64,000 nucleotides of DNA from Caldimonas manganoxidans ATCC BAA-369. GTDB lineage: Bacteria > Pseudomonadota > Gammaproteobacteria > Burkholderiales > Burkholderiaceae_C. The stretch spans positions 104,153-168,152 of the forward strand of contig NZ_KB905934.1 in NCBI RefSeq assembly GCF_000381125.1, given 5' to 3'. The translations under genes and the position numbers were made by a program. Positions 40,324 through 47,939 of this stretch are shown here, piece after piece. Below the pieces are notes generated by a model. It worked only from the letters and a program-made list of their open reading frames with translations. It was not told where the DNA came from and did no database searches. Each line of letters opens with the position of its first letter. Position 1 is the stretch's first letter.

Positions 40324-41361
40324 ATGAGCCTCATTCCCGCCACCATCCTCACCGGCTTCCTGGGCAGCGGCAAAACCACGCTGCTCAAGCGCGTGCTGCA
40401 CGAAGCCCACGGCCAGAAGATCGCCGTGATCGAAAACGAGTTCGGCGAGGAAAACATCGACACCGACATCCTGGTGGCCGACACGCAGGAGCAGATCATC
40501 CAGATGAGCAATGGCTGCATCTGCTGCACCATCCGAGAAGATCTGCGCTCCACCTTGTCGGACCTGGCGGCCAAGCGCCGCCGGGGCGAGCTGCAATTCG
40601 ACCGGGTGGTGATCGAGACCACCGGCCTGGCCGACCCCGGCCCCGTCGCCCAGACCTTCTTCATGGACGACGAGATCGCCGAGAGCTATCTGCTGGACTC
40701 CATTCTCACCCTGGTGGACGCCAAGCATGCCCCGCAGCAGCTCGACACCCGCCAGGAGGCCCGCCGCCAAGTGGGCTTTGCCGACCAGATCTTCATCAGC
40801 AAGACCGATCTGGTCGAACCCGAGGCCGTGGAGGCACTGGCCCACCGCCTCAAGCACATGAACCCCCGCGCGCCGCAGCGCCGCGTCCACTTCGGCGAGG
40901 TTCCCATTGCCGAAGTCTTCGACCTGCGCGGCTTCAACCTCAACGCCAAGCTCGAGATCGATCCGGACTTCCTGAAGGAAGACGATCACGACCATCACCA
41001 CGACCATGATCACGACCATGACCATGGCGAACACTGCAATCACCCGCACCACCACCATCACGACGATGACGTGAAGTCTTTCGTCTTCCGCTCGGACCGG
41101 CCCTTCCACCCGGCCAAGTTGGAAGACTTTCTCGGTGCGATCGTGCAGATTTACGGCCCGCGCATGCTGCGTTACAAGGGCGTGCTGCACATGCAAGGCA
41201 CCGACCGCAAAGTGATCTTCCAGGGCGTGCACCAGCTCATGGGCAGCGACCTGGGCCCGAAGTGGGCCGAGGGCGAGCCTCGCACCAGCAAGATGGTGTT
41301 CATCGGGCTGGATCTGCCGCAAGACATCTTCCGTCAAGGCTTGGAACAATGTCTCGTCTGA
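40324..41361 (+). CDS. COG0523 (CobW/YjiA-type) GTPase, putative metallochaperone
   Basis: 345-aa P-loop GTPase. Walker A GFLGSGKTTLL (11-21), CxCC metal motif C65-I-C67-C68, Walker B ETTGLADP, SKTDLV guanine motif, and a CobW C-terminal domain (about 250-340). Residues 222-246 form a His/Asp-rich metal-binding loop (16 His in 25). COG0523 proteins insert or deliver zinc, cobalt or iron. The dksA gene 181 bp downstream makes a DksA that has lost most of its zinc cysteines, a pairing often seen in zinc-limitation genes. Confidence 0.92.
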   Translation: MSLIPATILTGFLGSGKTTLLKRVLHEAHGQKIAVIENEFGEENIDTDILVADTQEQIIQMSNGCICCTIREDLRSTLSDLAAKRRRGELQFDRVVIETTGLADPGPVAQTFFMDDEIAESYLLDSILTLVDAKHAPQQLDTRQEARRQVGFADQIFISKTDLVEPEAVEALAHRLKHMNPRAPQRRVHFGEVPIAEVFDLRGFNLNAKLEIDPDFLKEDDHDHHHDHDHDHDHGEHCNHPHHHHHDDDVKSFVFRSDRPFHPAKLEDFLGAIVQIYGPRMLRYKGVLHMQGTDRKVIFQGVHQLMGSDLGPKWAEGEPRTSKMVFIGLDLPQDIFRQGLEQCLV

Positions 41362-41415
41362 CCCACGTGCGCGCCTGGCGCGGGAAAACTCCCACGCACG
41401 ACGGCGCCAGATCGC

Positions 41416-41490
41416 TACAATCCGCGGCGCCCTTGGGGAGTCCCCGGGGCCGAAAGGTCTCTGGAGCGGCCGCGTCCCAGGGTTCTTTTT
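41416..41490 (+). promoter_or_regulatory. dksA leader: possible promoter followed by structured RNA and U-tract
   Basis: TACAAT (41416-41421) could be a -10 box; the -35 is weak. The following leader can fold into an 8-bp hairpin CCTTGGGG-AGT-CCCCGGGG (41431-41449), then GGCC-GAAA-GGTC with a GNRA-type loop (41448-41459, sharing two G with the first stem), then CTGG...CCAG (41461-41480), followed by GGTTC and T5 (41486-41490). This resembles an attenuator about 50 bases before the dksA start. I do not recognise it as a named RNA family. Confidence 0.4.
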
Positions 41491-41542
41491 CCCCGATGAC
41501 AACGAGAGCAGGTATATAACTGCCATAGCGAGGAGATGGAAC

Positions 41543-42397
41543 GTGAGCAAAACCCAGGCCCAGCGAGCCCCTGCAGCCAAAACGGCGGCCAAGAAGACCG
41601 CGGCCCCGGCTCGCGCCGAGGCTGCCCCGGCCGCCAAGAAGACCAGCCCCACGGCCGCCCCAGCCAAGGTGGCGGCCAAGAAGGCCCAGGCGAGTCCTGC
41701 GCGCGGCCCGCAAGCGAGCGCATCGGCCGCTGCCGGCTCGGCCAAGACCGCCGCCGCGCCGAAGACAGCGCCCCGGCGGCCTGAGCCCCCGGCCAGCGTG
41801 GCGGTGCCGGCCGCCGAGCCCGCCGCTCCCAGCCCCAGCCCGGCCAAGGCCTTTTCCCAGGCTTCCTCCGGGCCAGCGTCCCATTCAGCCACCATGAACA
41901 AGTCCAACGACGTCCTCGACGCCCCCCGCACCAGCCTCACCTCGCCCGACCCCAAGCTCGCCGAAGCTTGGAAGACCAAGGCCGGCAAAGACCTCACCGA
42001 TGCCGAGGTGCTGGCCATGCCCGAGTCGGAATACATGAATGAAAAGCAGCTCGAGTTCTTCCGCCACAAGCTGCTGGCGCTCAAGGAAGACCTGCTGAGC
42101 AATGCCGGGGAAACCACCGAGCACCTGCGCGAAGACACTTCGATCGTGCCCGACCCGGCCGACCGGGCGACCATCGAGGAAGAGCACGCCCTGGAGCTGC
42201 GCACCCGCGACCGTGAACGCAAGCTGCTGAAGAAAATCGCCCAGGCCCTGGCCCGTATCGACTCCGGGGAATACGGTTATTGTGACGAAACTGGCGAACC
42301 CATCGGCCTGGGCCGCCTGATCGCGCGGCCAACCGCTACACTGTCTCTCGAAGCCCAGCAACGCCGCGAGCTGAAACAAAAGATGTTCGGAGACTGA
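41543..42397 (+). CDS. dksA: DksA-family RNA polymerase regulator with histone-H1-like N-terminal extension
   Basis: 284 aa, against about 150 for DksA. Residues 1-117 are an Ala/Lys/Pro-rich extension with AAKK repeats like bacterial histone-H1 proteins. The DksA part follows: coiled coil with tip motif D204-P-A-D207-R-A209 that reaches the polymerase secondary channel, and a zinc-finger fold whose four ligands read C247, T250, S268, A271, so zinc is probably not bound. GTG at 41543 is chosen for AGGAG seven bases upstream; ATG at 41894 would give a normal-length DksA, but has no clear ribosome site. It acts with ppGpp on rRNA and amino-acid promoters. Confidence 0.9.
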   Translation: MSKTQAQRAPAAKTAAKKTAAPARAEAAPAAKKTSPTAAPAKVAAKKAQASPARGPQASASAAAGSAKTAAAPKTAPRRPEPPASVAVPAAEPAAPSPSPAKAFSQASSGPASHSATMNKSNDVLDAPRTSLTSPDPKLAEAWKTKAGKDLTDAEVLAMPESEYMNEKQLEFFRHKLLALKEDLLSNAGETTEHLREDTSIVPDPADRATIEEEHALELRTRDRERKLLKKIAQALARIDSGEYGYCDETGEPIGLGRLIARPTATLSLEAQQRRELKQKMFGD

Positions 42398-42418
42398 ACG
42401 GCTCCGTGCCCCCTGGTC

Positions 42419-44131
42419 ATGCCGGATTCCAAGGACAACGCCCCCAGTTTTATCCGCAAGGTCGTGCGGTTCGTCACCAATCCGACGACCGATTGGGCCG
42501 AGCTGAGCCAGCCTTCGACCGAATCGCGGGAAAGCGAATATGCCAAGTCCGAGCTGAAGGCCATGATCGAGCGCAAGCGGCGCAACGATTTCGTGCGCAA
42601 GCGTGAATTCGACATGCTGCGCAAGGTGCGCCGCGAAGGCCTTACCGATGCCAACGCAGGCCTGCTCGATGCCTCCTCGAACCTCGACGAGTTGGACCTG
42701 CGTGGTGTGCAGGCACGTTCCGACGTGGTCGAAGTCAAGGCCAAGATCGACGAAATCGAGCAACAGATGGTCGGCGAAGCCATCGGCACGCGGCGCTCGG
42801 CATCGTTCTACAACGCGCCGACCCAGCCTGTGGCGCTGGATGGCCCCTCGACCCGCTCGCTGCGGGCCGAACCCGCCGAGGGGCCCAGCGGTGCCGGCGC
42901 CTTCGTCGGTGTGGCGGCCGAGCCGCCCGCGGTGGTCGTGGACGCGGCCCAAGCGCCACCGACCCCAGCCCCTTCTGCCGCCGCGGCGGTGCCCCCCGCG
43001 CCGGCGATGCTGGGCGAGGGCTTTGCGGTGGAAGTCAACGAGGTGGTCCACGATCCCGAGCTCGACGAGGCGGTGATCGCCTTCGCCAATGCCGACTTCG
43101 ACGCCTGCGAGCAGGCCTTGGCCGCCATGGTCAGGCCCGGGGCCAGCCGCGCGCAGCATGCCGACACCTGGATGGTGCTGTTCGATCTGTACCGCGCCAC
43201 CGGCCAGCAGGCCAAGTTCGAAAGCCTGGCGCTGGACTATGCCCAGCAATTCGGCTGGTCGGCCCCGCAGTGGTTCTCGTTGCCGCGCATGGTGGCCGAA
43301 GCCGCCGCCGAAGAAACGCCCAAGGCGGGCACGGCCCGCTTGGAAGGCCCCATCGGCTGGACCTGCCCCGCAGAGCTCGATGTCGAGGCCGTCGCCCGAC
43401 TGCGCTCGCAAAGCCTGCAAATGCCCCTGCCCTGGGTGCTGGACTGGAGCCCGCTGCGCCGCGTGGACGCCGAGGCCGCCGCCCAGTTGAGCGAGCTGTT
43501 GCGCCACTGGGCGCGCGAGCCGCTGGAAATGCACTGGCTGGGCGGCGAGCACTTGCTGCACGTGCTGGGCGATGCCGCCCCCACCGGCGTTCGCGATGCG
43601 GACCCGGCCCTGTGGCTGCTGCGGCTGGATGTATTGCGCTTGGTCAACCGCCCCGACCAGTTCGACGAAGTGGCCATCGACTACTGCGTCACCTATGAGG
43701 TCTCGCCCCCGTCCTGGGAGTCCGCGCGCTGCGTGGTCAAGCTCGGCAGCACGGAGGCCCGGCCATCGGCGTCGGCGGCCCCGTTGTCGGTGGTCAGTGA
43801 CGTGTCCACCAGCTTCGTCGAATCCCAAGTCGCCGACGAAGCGCTCGTGCAAATGGCCTCGCTGGAATTGTCGGGCCAGCTGGTGGGCGACATCTCCGAA
43901 ACACTCTCGAGCCTGGAGAGCCGCCTGGGCAAGGCCTCGATCGTCAATGTTTCATGCAGCCGCCTCATTCGGGTGGACTTCATCGCCGCTGGCGACCTGC
44001 TCAACTGGGTGCTCAACCGTCGCAACGAAAATCGCCACATCGTCTTCGACGACACCCATCGGCTGGTGGCGCTGTTTTTCGGTGCGATGGGCATCACCGA
44101 ACACGCCCGAGTCAAGGTGCGCAACATCTGA
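42419..44131 (+). CDS. STAS-domain protein of unknown role upstream of hslV
   Basis: 570-aa soluble protein. N-terminal basic, coiled region (about 1-110, FVRKREFDMLRKVRREG), a Pro/Ala-rich linker (130-200), a helical region with FimV-like short repeats (210-300), a region that looks like a STAS fold (310-400), and a C-terminal STAS-like fold (about 470-565; LELSGQLVGDISETLSSLES, HIVFDDTHRLVALFFGAMGI). No kinase-linked Ser/Thr motif is obvious. It begins 21 bp after dksA and is probably co-transcribed. Conserved near dksA/hslVU in Burkholderiales as I recall; function unassigned. Confidence 0.75.
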   Translation: MPDSKDNAPSFIRKVVRFVTNPTTDWAELSQPSTESRESEYAKSELKAMIERKRRNDFVRKREFDMLRKVRREGLTDANAGLLDASSNLDELDLRGVQARSDVVEVKAKIDEIEQQMVGEAIGTRRSASFYNAPTQPVALDGPSTRSLRAEPAEGPSGAGAFVGVAAEPPAVVVDAAQAPPTPAPSAAAAVPPAPAMLGEGFAVEVNEVVHDPELDEAVIAFANADFDACEQALAAMVRPGASRAQHADTWMVLFDLYRATGQQAKFESLALDYAQQFGWSAPQWFSLPRMVAEAAAEETPKAGTARLEGPIGWTCPAELDVEAVARLRSQSLQMPLPWVLDWSPLRRVDAEAAAQLSELLRHWAREPLEMHWLGGEHLLHVLGDAAPTGVRDADPALWLLRLDVLRLVNRPDQFDEVAIDYCVTYEVSPPSWESARCVVKLGSTEARPSASAAPLSVVSDVSTSFVESQVADEALVQMASLELSGQLVGDISETLSSLESRLGKASIVNVSCSRLIRVDFIAAGDLLNWVLNRRNENRHIVFDDTHRLVALFFGAMGITEHARVKVRNI

Positions 44132-44155
44132 GCCGGCGCGCCGCGCCGCCGCGAC

Positions 44156-44173
44156 TGCCCCTGCCAAGGGGCA
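44156..44173 (+). terminator. Hairpin between the STAS gene and hslV
   Basis: TGCCCCT (44156-44162), GCCA loop, AGGGGCA (44167-44173): a perfect 7-bp stem just after the STAS gene and before the heat-shock promoter. Only TT follows, so it is a weak candidate. Confidence 0.45.
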
Positions 44174-44206
44174 TTCGAGGCATTTGATCCACCGTGCGCC
44201 CCCGTG

Positions 44207-44234
44207 CTTGAATCTTCACTCTCTCACCCCATCT
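44207..44234 (+). promoter_or_regulatory. Sigma-32 heat-shock promoter of hslVU
   Basis: CTTGAA (44207-44212), 14-bp spacer, CCCCATCT (44227-44234) match the sigma-32 consensus CTTGAA-N(13-15)-CCCCATnT at every fixed base. Transcription should begin around 44240-44242, only a few bases before the hslV ATG at 44245. Confidence 0.92.
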
Positions 44235-44244
44235 GAGCTCGTTC

Positions 44245-44781
44245 ATGGAATCCTTTCACGGCACCACCATCGTCAGCGTGCGCCGCGGCCACCAAGTGGC
44301 CCTGGGCGGCGACGGCCAAGTCACGCTGGGCCACATCGTCGTCAAGGCCTCCGCCCGTAAAGTGCGCAAGCTCTACCGCGACCAAGTGTTGGCGGGCTTT
44401 GCCGGCGCCACGGCCGACGCCTTCACGCTGTTCGAGCGCTTCGAGGCCAAGCTCGAAAAGCACCAAGGGCATCTGGTGCGTGCGGCCATCGAACTCACCA
44501 AGGATTGGCGCACCGACCGCGTGTTGCGCCGCCTGGAAGCCATGCTGGCGGTGGCCGACCGGCACAGCTCACTCATCATCACCGGCAATGGCGACGTGCT
44601 CGAGCCCGAACACGGCATCATCGCCATCGGTTCAGGCGGGGCCTATGCGCAGGCCGCCGCCCGCGCACTGCTCGAACACACCGAGCTGAGCGCCTCCGAC
44701 ATCGTCAAGAAGTCGCTCGACATCGCCGGCGACCTGTGCATCTACACCAATCACCACCACTGCATCGAGGTGCTGGAATGA
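44245..44781 (+). CDS. hslV: HslV peptidase of the HslVU protease
   Basis: 178-aa Ntn hydrolase, a proteasome-like dodecamer that degrades proteins unfolded by HslU. After MESFHG comes TTIVSVRR, where the first Thr is the nucleophile and must be exposed by removal of six residues. [29 protein letters not shown] and [20 protein letters not shown] are family blocks. No clear ribosome site precedes the ATG and the sigma-32 start is only a few bases upstream. The stop overlaps the hslU start. Confidence 0.97.
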   Translation: MESFHGTTIVSVRRGHQVALGGDGQVTLGHIVVKASARKVRKLYRDQVLAGFAGATADAFTLFERFEAKLEKHQGHLVRAAIELTKDWRTDRVLRRLEAMLAVADRHSSLIITGNGDVLEPEHGIIAIGSGGAYAQAAARALLEHTELSASDIVKKSLDIAGDLCIYTNHHHCIEVLE

Positions 44782-46109
44782 GTGCCATGACGCCCCAGGA
44801 GATCGTCTCCGAACTCGACCGCCACATCATCGGTCAGCACAAAGCCAAGCGCTCAGTGGCCATTGCCCTGCGCAACCGCTGGCGCCGCCAGCAGGTGGAC
44901 GAAAAGCTGCGCCCCGAAATCACCCCCAAGAACATCTTGATGATCGGCCCCACCGGGGTGGGCAAAACCGAGATCGCGCGCCGCTTGGCCCGGCTGGCCG
45001 ATGCCCCCTTCATCAAGGTGGAGGCCACCAAGTTCACCGAAGTGGGCTATGTGGGCAAAGACGTGGACTCCATCATCCGCGACCTGGTGGACATGTCAGT
45101 GAAGCAAACGCGCGAAGCCGAGATGCGCAAACTGCGCTCACGAGCCGAAGACGCCGCCGAAGAGCGCATCCTGGACGTGCTGGTGCCTGCCCCGCGCAGC
45201 GACTTCGGCCTCAGCGCATCCACCAGCAGCGACAGCCCTGCCCGCCAGACCATGCGCAAGCGCCTGCGCGAAGGGCAGCTCGATGACAAGGAAATCGAAA
45301 TCGAAGTGGCCGACCCGCGCCCCACGCTGGAGATCATGGGCCCGCCCGGCATGGAGGAGATGACCGAACAGTTGCGCGGCCTGTTTTCTCAGTTCGGTGC
45401 GGGCAAACGCAAAACCCGCAAGCTCAAGATTGCCGAAGCGATGAAGCTCTTGGTGGACGAAGAAGCCGCCAAGCTGATCAATGAGGACGACATCCGCGCC
45501 CGGGCCGTGGCCAATGCCGAGCAAAACGGCATCGTCTTCATCGACGAAATCGACAAAGTGGCTTCGCGCTCGGACGTGGGCGGCGCCGATGTCTCGCGCC
45601 AAGGCGTGCAACGGGACCTGCTGCCGCTGGTGGAAGGCACCACCGTCAACACCAAGTACGGCATGGTCAAGACCGACCACATCCTGTTCATCGCCTCGGG
45701 GGCTTTCCACCTCAGCAAGCCCAGCGACCTCATCCCCGAGCTGCAAGGGCGCTTTCCGATCCGTGTCGAGCTCGAACCGCTGTCGGTGCAGGACTTCGAG
45801 GCCATCCTCACCCAAACCCATGCCAGTCTGACGCGGCAATACCAGGCCTTGCTCGCCACCGAAGGCGTGAACCTGGAATTCACGCCCGAGGGCATTCGTC
45901 GCATCGCCCAAATCGCCTACGAAGTGAACGACCGCACCGAAAACATCGGCGCGCGCCGCCTGTCCACCGTGCTGGAAAAACTGCTCGACGAGGTCTCGTT
46001 CGAGGCCAGCCGGCTCGAAGGCCAGACCGTCACCATCGACGCGGCCTACGTGGATGCGCGCTTGGGCGAGTTGGCCAAGGACGAAGACTTGTCGCGCTAC
46101 ATCCTCTGA
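44778..46109 (+). CDS. hslU: HslU ATPase of the HslVU protease
   Basis: 443-aa AAA+ unfoldase. [20 protein letters not shown] start, Walker [16 protein letters not shown], sensor/pore region [19 protein letters not shown] with the GYVG pore loop, I domain (about 110-240), Walker [12 protein letters not shown] and the C-terminal YIL tail that docks into HslV. Translationally coupled to hslV by ATGA. Ends in a hairpin shared with coaX. Confidence 0.98.
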   Translation: MSAMTPQEIVSELDRHIIGQHKAKRSVAIALRNRWRRQQVDEKLRPEITPKNILMIGPTGVGKTEIARRLARLADAPFIKVEATKFTEVGYVGKDVDSIIRDLVDMSVKQTREAEMRKLRSRAEDAAEERILDVLVPAPRSDFGLSASTSSDSPARQTMRKRLREGQLDDKEIEIEVADPRPTLEIMGPPGMEEMTEQLRGLFSQFGAGKRKTRKLKIAEAMKLLVDEEAAKLINEDDIRARAVANAEQNGIVFIDEIDKVASRSDVGGADVSRQGVQRDLLPLVEGTTVNTKYGMVKTDHILFIASGAFHLSKPSDLIPELQGRFPIRVELEPLSVQDFEAILTQTHASLTRQYQALLATEGVNLEFTPEGIRRIAQIAYEVNDRTENIGARRLSTVLEKLLDEVSFEASRLEGQTVTIDAAYVDARLGELAKDEDLSRYIL

Positions 46110-46127
46110 GCCCGACGAGCTCAGAGG
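46103..46127. terminator. Bidirectional hairpin shared by hslU and coaX stop regions
   Basis: CCTCTGAGC (46103-46111), seven-base loop, GCTCAGAGG (46119-46127): a perfect 9-bp stem that overlaps the stop codons of both convergent genes. It has no T run, yet its symmetry suits a two-way terminator. Confidence 0.5.
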
Positions 46128-46903
46128 GCCCGTTTGGCCTGCGCACGGCGCTGCGCAATGTGCAGCAGGCCATCGAAGATCAGCGTCTCGACCAGCTCGA
46201 ATGTCTGGCCCAGATAAGGCGCCATCTTCCATCCCGCCCCCCCGGTGAGCCAACATGAAGGCGGCTCGCCGCAACGTTCAGCCAAGTTGCGGTACATCCG
46301 ATCGATCGCCCCGGCGATCGCAAACGTGCCCCCGGTGGTCAGCGCATCGCTGGTGTTGGTGGGGAAGTCGCACACCTCGCCGGTGGGCACGCGCAGGCCG
46401 GCCGTGCCACTTTCCAAGGCGCGCAACATGATGCCGTGCCCCGGCAAAATGAGCCCTCCGAGGAAGTGGCCGCTCGCATCCAGGGCATCGACCGTCACGG
46501 CCGTGCCCACCATCACCACCAAGGCCGGACGTGGCCGCCCCCGGTTGAGCAAGTGCCAGCGTGCGCCGATCATGGCCACCCACCGATCGGCCCCCAAACG
46601 TGAGGGGTGGTCGTAGCCATTGGTCACGTCGTCCTCTTGACTGCTAGCGACCACCCACACCGGCGCAAAGTCCCACAGTTCCTCGATTTGTTCTTCGACA
46701 CGGCGACGCACCGCATCGCTGGCCACGCAGCAGCCGATCATCGCCTGCGGGGCCGGCAGGTCTTTCCACTCGTCTTCGGCCAAGGTGTCGATGTTCTCGA
46801 TGAACACCGCCCCATGCGCCAGCAAACGCGCCCCAGGCTGCATGGCGTCGTAGACGGCCCACTTCAGGCGCGTGTTGCCGATGTCGATGGCAAGAAAGCT
46901 CAT
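46121..46903 (-). CDS. coaX: Type III pantothenate kinase
   Basis: 260-aa enzyme for the first step of CoA synthesis. [13 protein letters not shown] is the phosphate-binding start, [16 protein letters not shown] the pantothenate/dimer region and [22 protein letters not shown] the second ATPase motif with the Asp base. Type III enzymes are not inhibited by CoA and need a monovalent cation. birA, a frequent upstream partner, is absent; PPK2 diverges from it. Confidence 0.95.
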   Translation of the reverse strand: MSFLAIDIGNTRLKWAVYDAMQPGARLLAHGAVFIENIDTLAEDEWKDLPAPQAMIGCCVASDAVRRRVEEQIEELWDFAPVWVVASSQEDDVTNGYDHPSRLGADRWVAMIGARWHLLNRGRPRPALVVMVGTAVTVDALDASGHFLGGLILPGHGIMLRALESGTAGLRVPTGEVCDFPTNTSDALTTGGTFAIAGAIDRMYRNLAERCGEPPSCWLTGGAGWKMAPYLGQTFELVETLIFDGLLHIAQRRAQAKRAL

Positions 46904-46922
46904 GGGGTGGCATTATGGGTGC

Positions 46923-46943
46923 GATGGGCGCCCAGCGCCCATC
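46923..46943. promoter_or_regulatory. Perfect 9-bp hairpin ahead of the PPK2 ribosome site
   Basis: GATGGGCGC (46923-46931), CCA, GCGCCCATC (46935-46943) is a perfect inverted repeat in the 57-bp coaX/PPK2 gap, ending seven bases before AGGAG. As RNA it would form a strong hairpin just upstream of the PPK2 start; as DNA it could be an operator. Confidence 0.45.
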
Positions 46944-46960
46944 CCCCGCCAGGAGATGTC

Positions 46961-47821
46961 ATGCCCCTGCCCCGCTTCCCGGCCCTGACCGATCCGCGCT
47001 TCGAAGGCTGGCATTTCGATCAAGCCGATGGCCGCGAAACGCTCGCCCCGGTGCGCTTGGATCGGCTCCCCCCCGAGGCCAAGCCCTTCAGCGGTGGATC
47101 CAAAGACGAGGATCGGGCGCGCCTGGACGCCTTGAGCCAAGAACTCGACACGCTGCAAGAGCTTTTTCATGCCGACGGGCGCTATAAGCTGTTGGTGGTG
47201 CTGCAGGGCATGGACACCAGCGGCAAAGACGGCACGATACGCAGCGTGTTTGGCCGCATGAGTCCGCTGGGCGTGCACGCCGTGGCCTTCAAAGCGCCCA
47301 CCCGCACCGAACTCGCCTACGACCACCTCTGGCGCGTGCATCAGCGTGTGCCTGGCGCCGGCCAGATCGTGATCTTCAATCGCAGTCACTACGAAGACGT
47401 GCTGGTGCCGGTGGTCGAAGGCTGGATCGATGCAAGCCAGACTCAGCGCCGCTACCGGCAGCTGTGCGACTTCGAGCGCCTGTTGTTCGAAACCGGCACG
47501 ATCATCGTCAAGTGCATGCTGCACCTCTCGAAAGACGAGCAAAAACGCCGCTTGCAAGCCCGTCTGGACGACCCGCGCAAGCTTTGGAAGTTCGACCCGC
47601 AGGACTTGCGCGCCCGCGCCCGCTGGGTCGAGTACCAGCATGCCTACGAAGCCGCCCTGGCGGCCACCGCCACCCCCTGGGCGCCGTGGACCGTCATTGC
47701 GGCCGACTCCAAAACCCATCGCAATCTGATGGTCGCCACGCTGATCCGTGAGGTGCTCATGAGCCTGGAGCTGCGCTACCCGCGCCCCGACTTCGACCCC
47801 AAGCGCCTGCGCATCGACTGA
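46961..47821 (+). CDS. Polyphosphate kinase 2 family protein
   Basis: 286-aa P-loop kinase. Walker [21 protein letters not shown], Walker B with the lid [15 protein letters not shown], and [24 protein letters not shown]2 enzymes transfer phosphate from polyphosphate to nucleotides; sequence style (about 290 aa, single domain) fits the class that acts on AMP and ADP (class III) or the related TIGR03709 group. ATG at 46961 follows AGGAG. Confidence 0.93.
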   Translation: MPLPRFPALTDPRFEGWHFDQADGRETLAPVRLDRLPPEAKPFSGGSKDEDRARLDALSQELDTLQELFHADGRYKLLVVLQGMDTSGKDGTIRSVFGRMSPLGVHAVAFKAPTRTELAYDHLWRVHQRVPGAGQIVIFNRSHYEDVLVPVVEGWIDASQTQRRYRQLCDFERLLFETGTIIVKCMLHLSKDEQKRRLQARLDDPRKLWKFDPQDLRARARWVEYQHAYEAALAATATPWAPWTVIAADSKTHRNLMVATLIREVLMSLELRYPRPDFDPKRLRID

Positions 47822-47892
47822 AACCCTAGGGTTAACCATAGGCTGGCCGCATCAGGGGGCCGGAACGCCGCACTTTGATGGCATGATTGACG

Positions 47893-47908
47893 TTGACGTA
47901 AACGTCAA
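47893..47908. promoter_or_regulatory. Perfect palindrome TTGACGT-AA-ACGTCAA before icmF
   Basis: A perfect 16-bp inverted repeat 31 bp before the icmF ATG, with an extra TTGACG half-site at 47887-47892. It resembles sites described for LiuR-type MerR regulators of branched-chain amino-acid breakdown, which would suit isobutyryl-CoA mutase. No such regulator gene is in the window. Confidence 0.65.
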
Positions 47909-47939
47909 TTTGCCCTTCCTCTCACGAGGCCGTACCGAG

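Noticed and set aside
47822..47833. Palindrome AACCCTAGGGTT after PPK2
   Set aside because: 12-bp palindrome with no partner copy and no position relative to a promoter; likely chance or a weak stem, not a telomere-like repeat.
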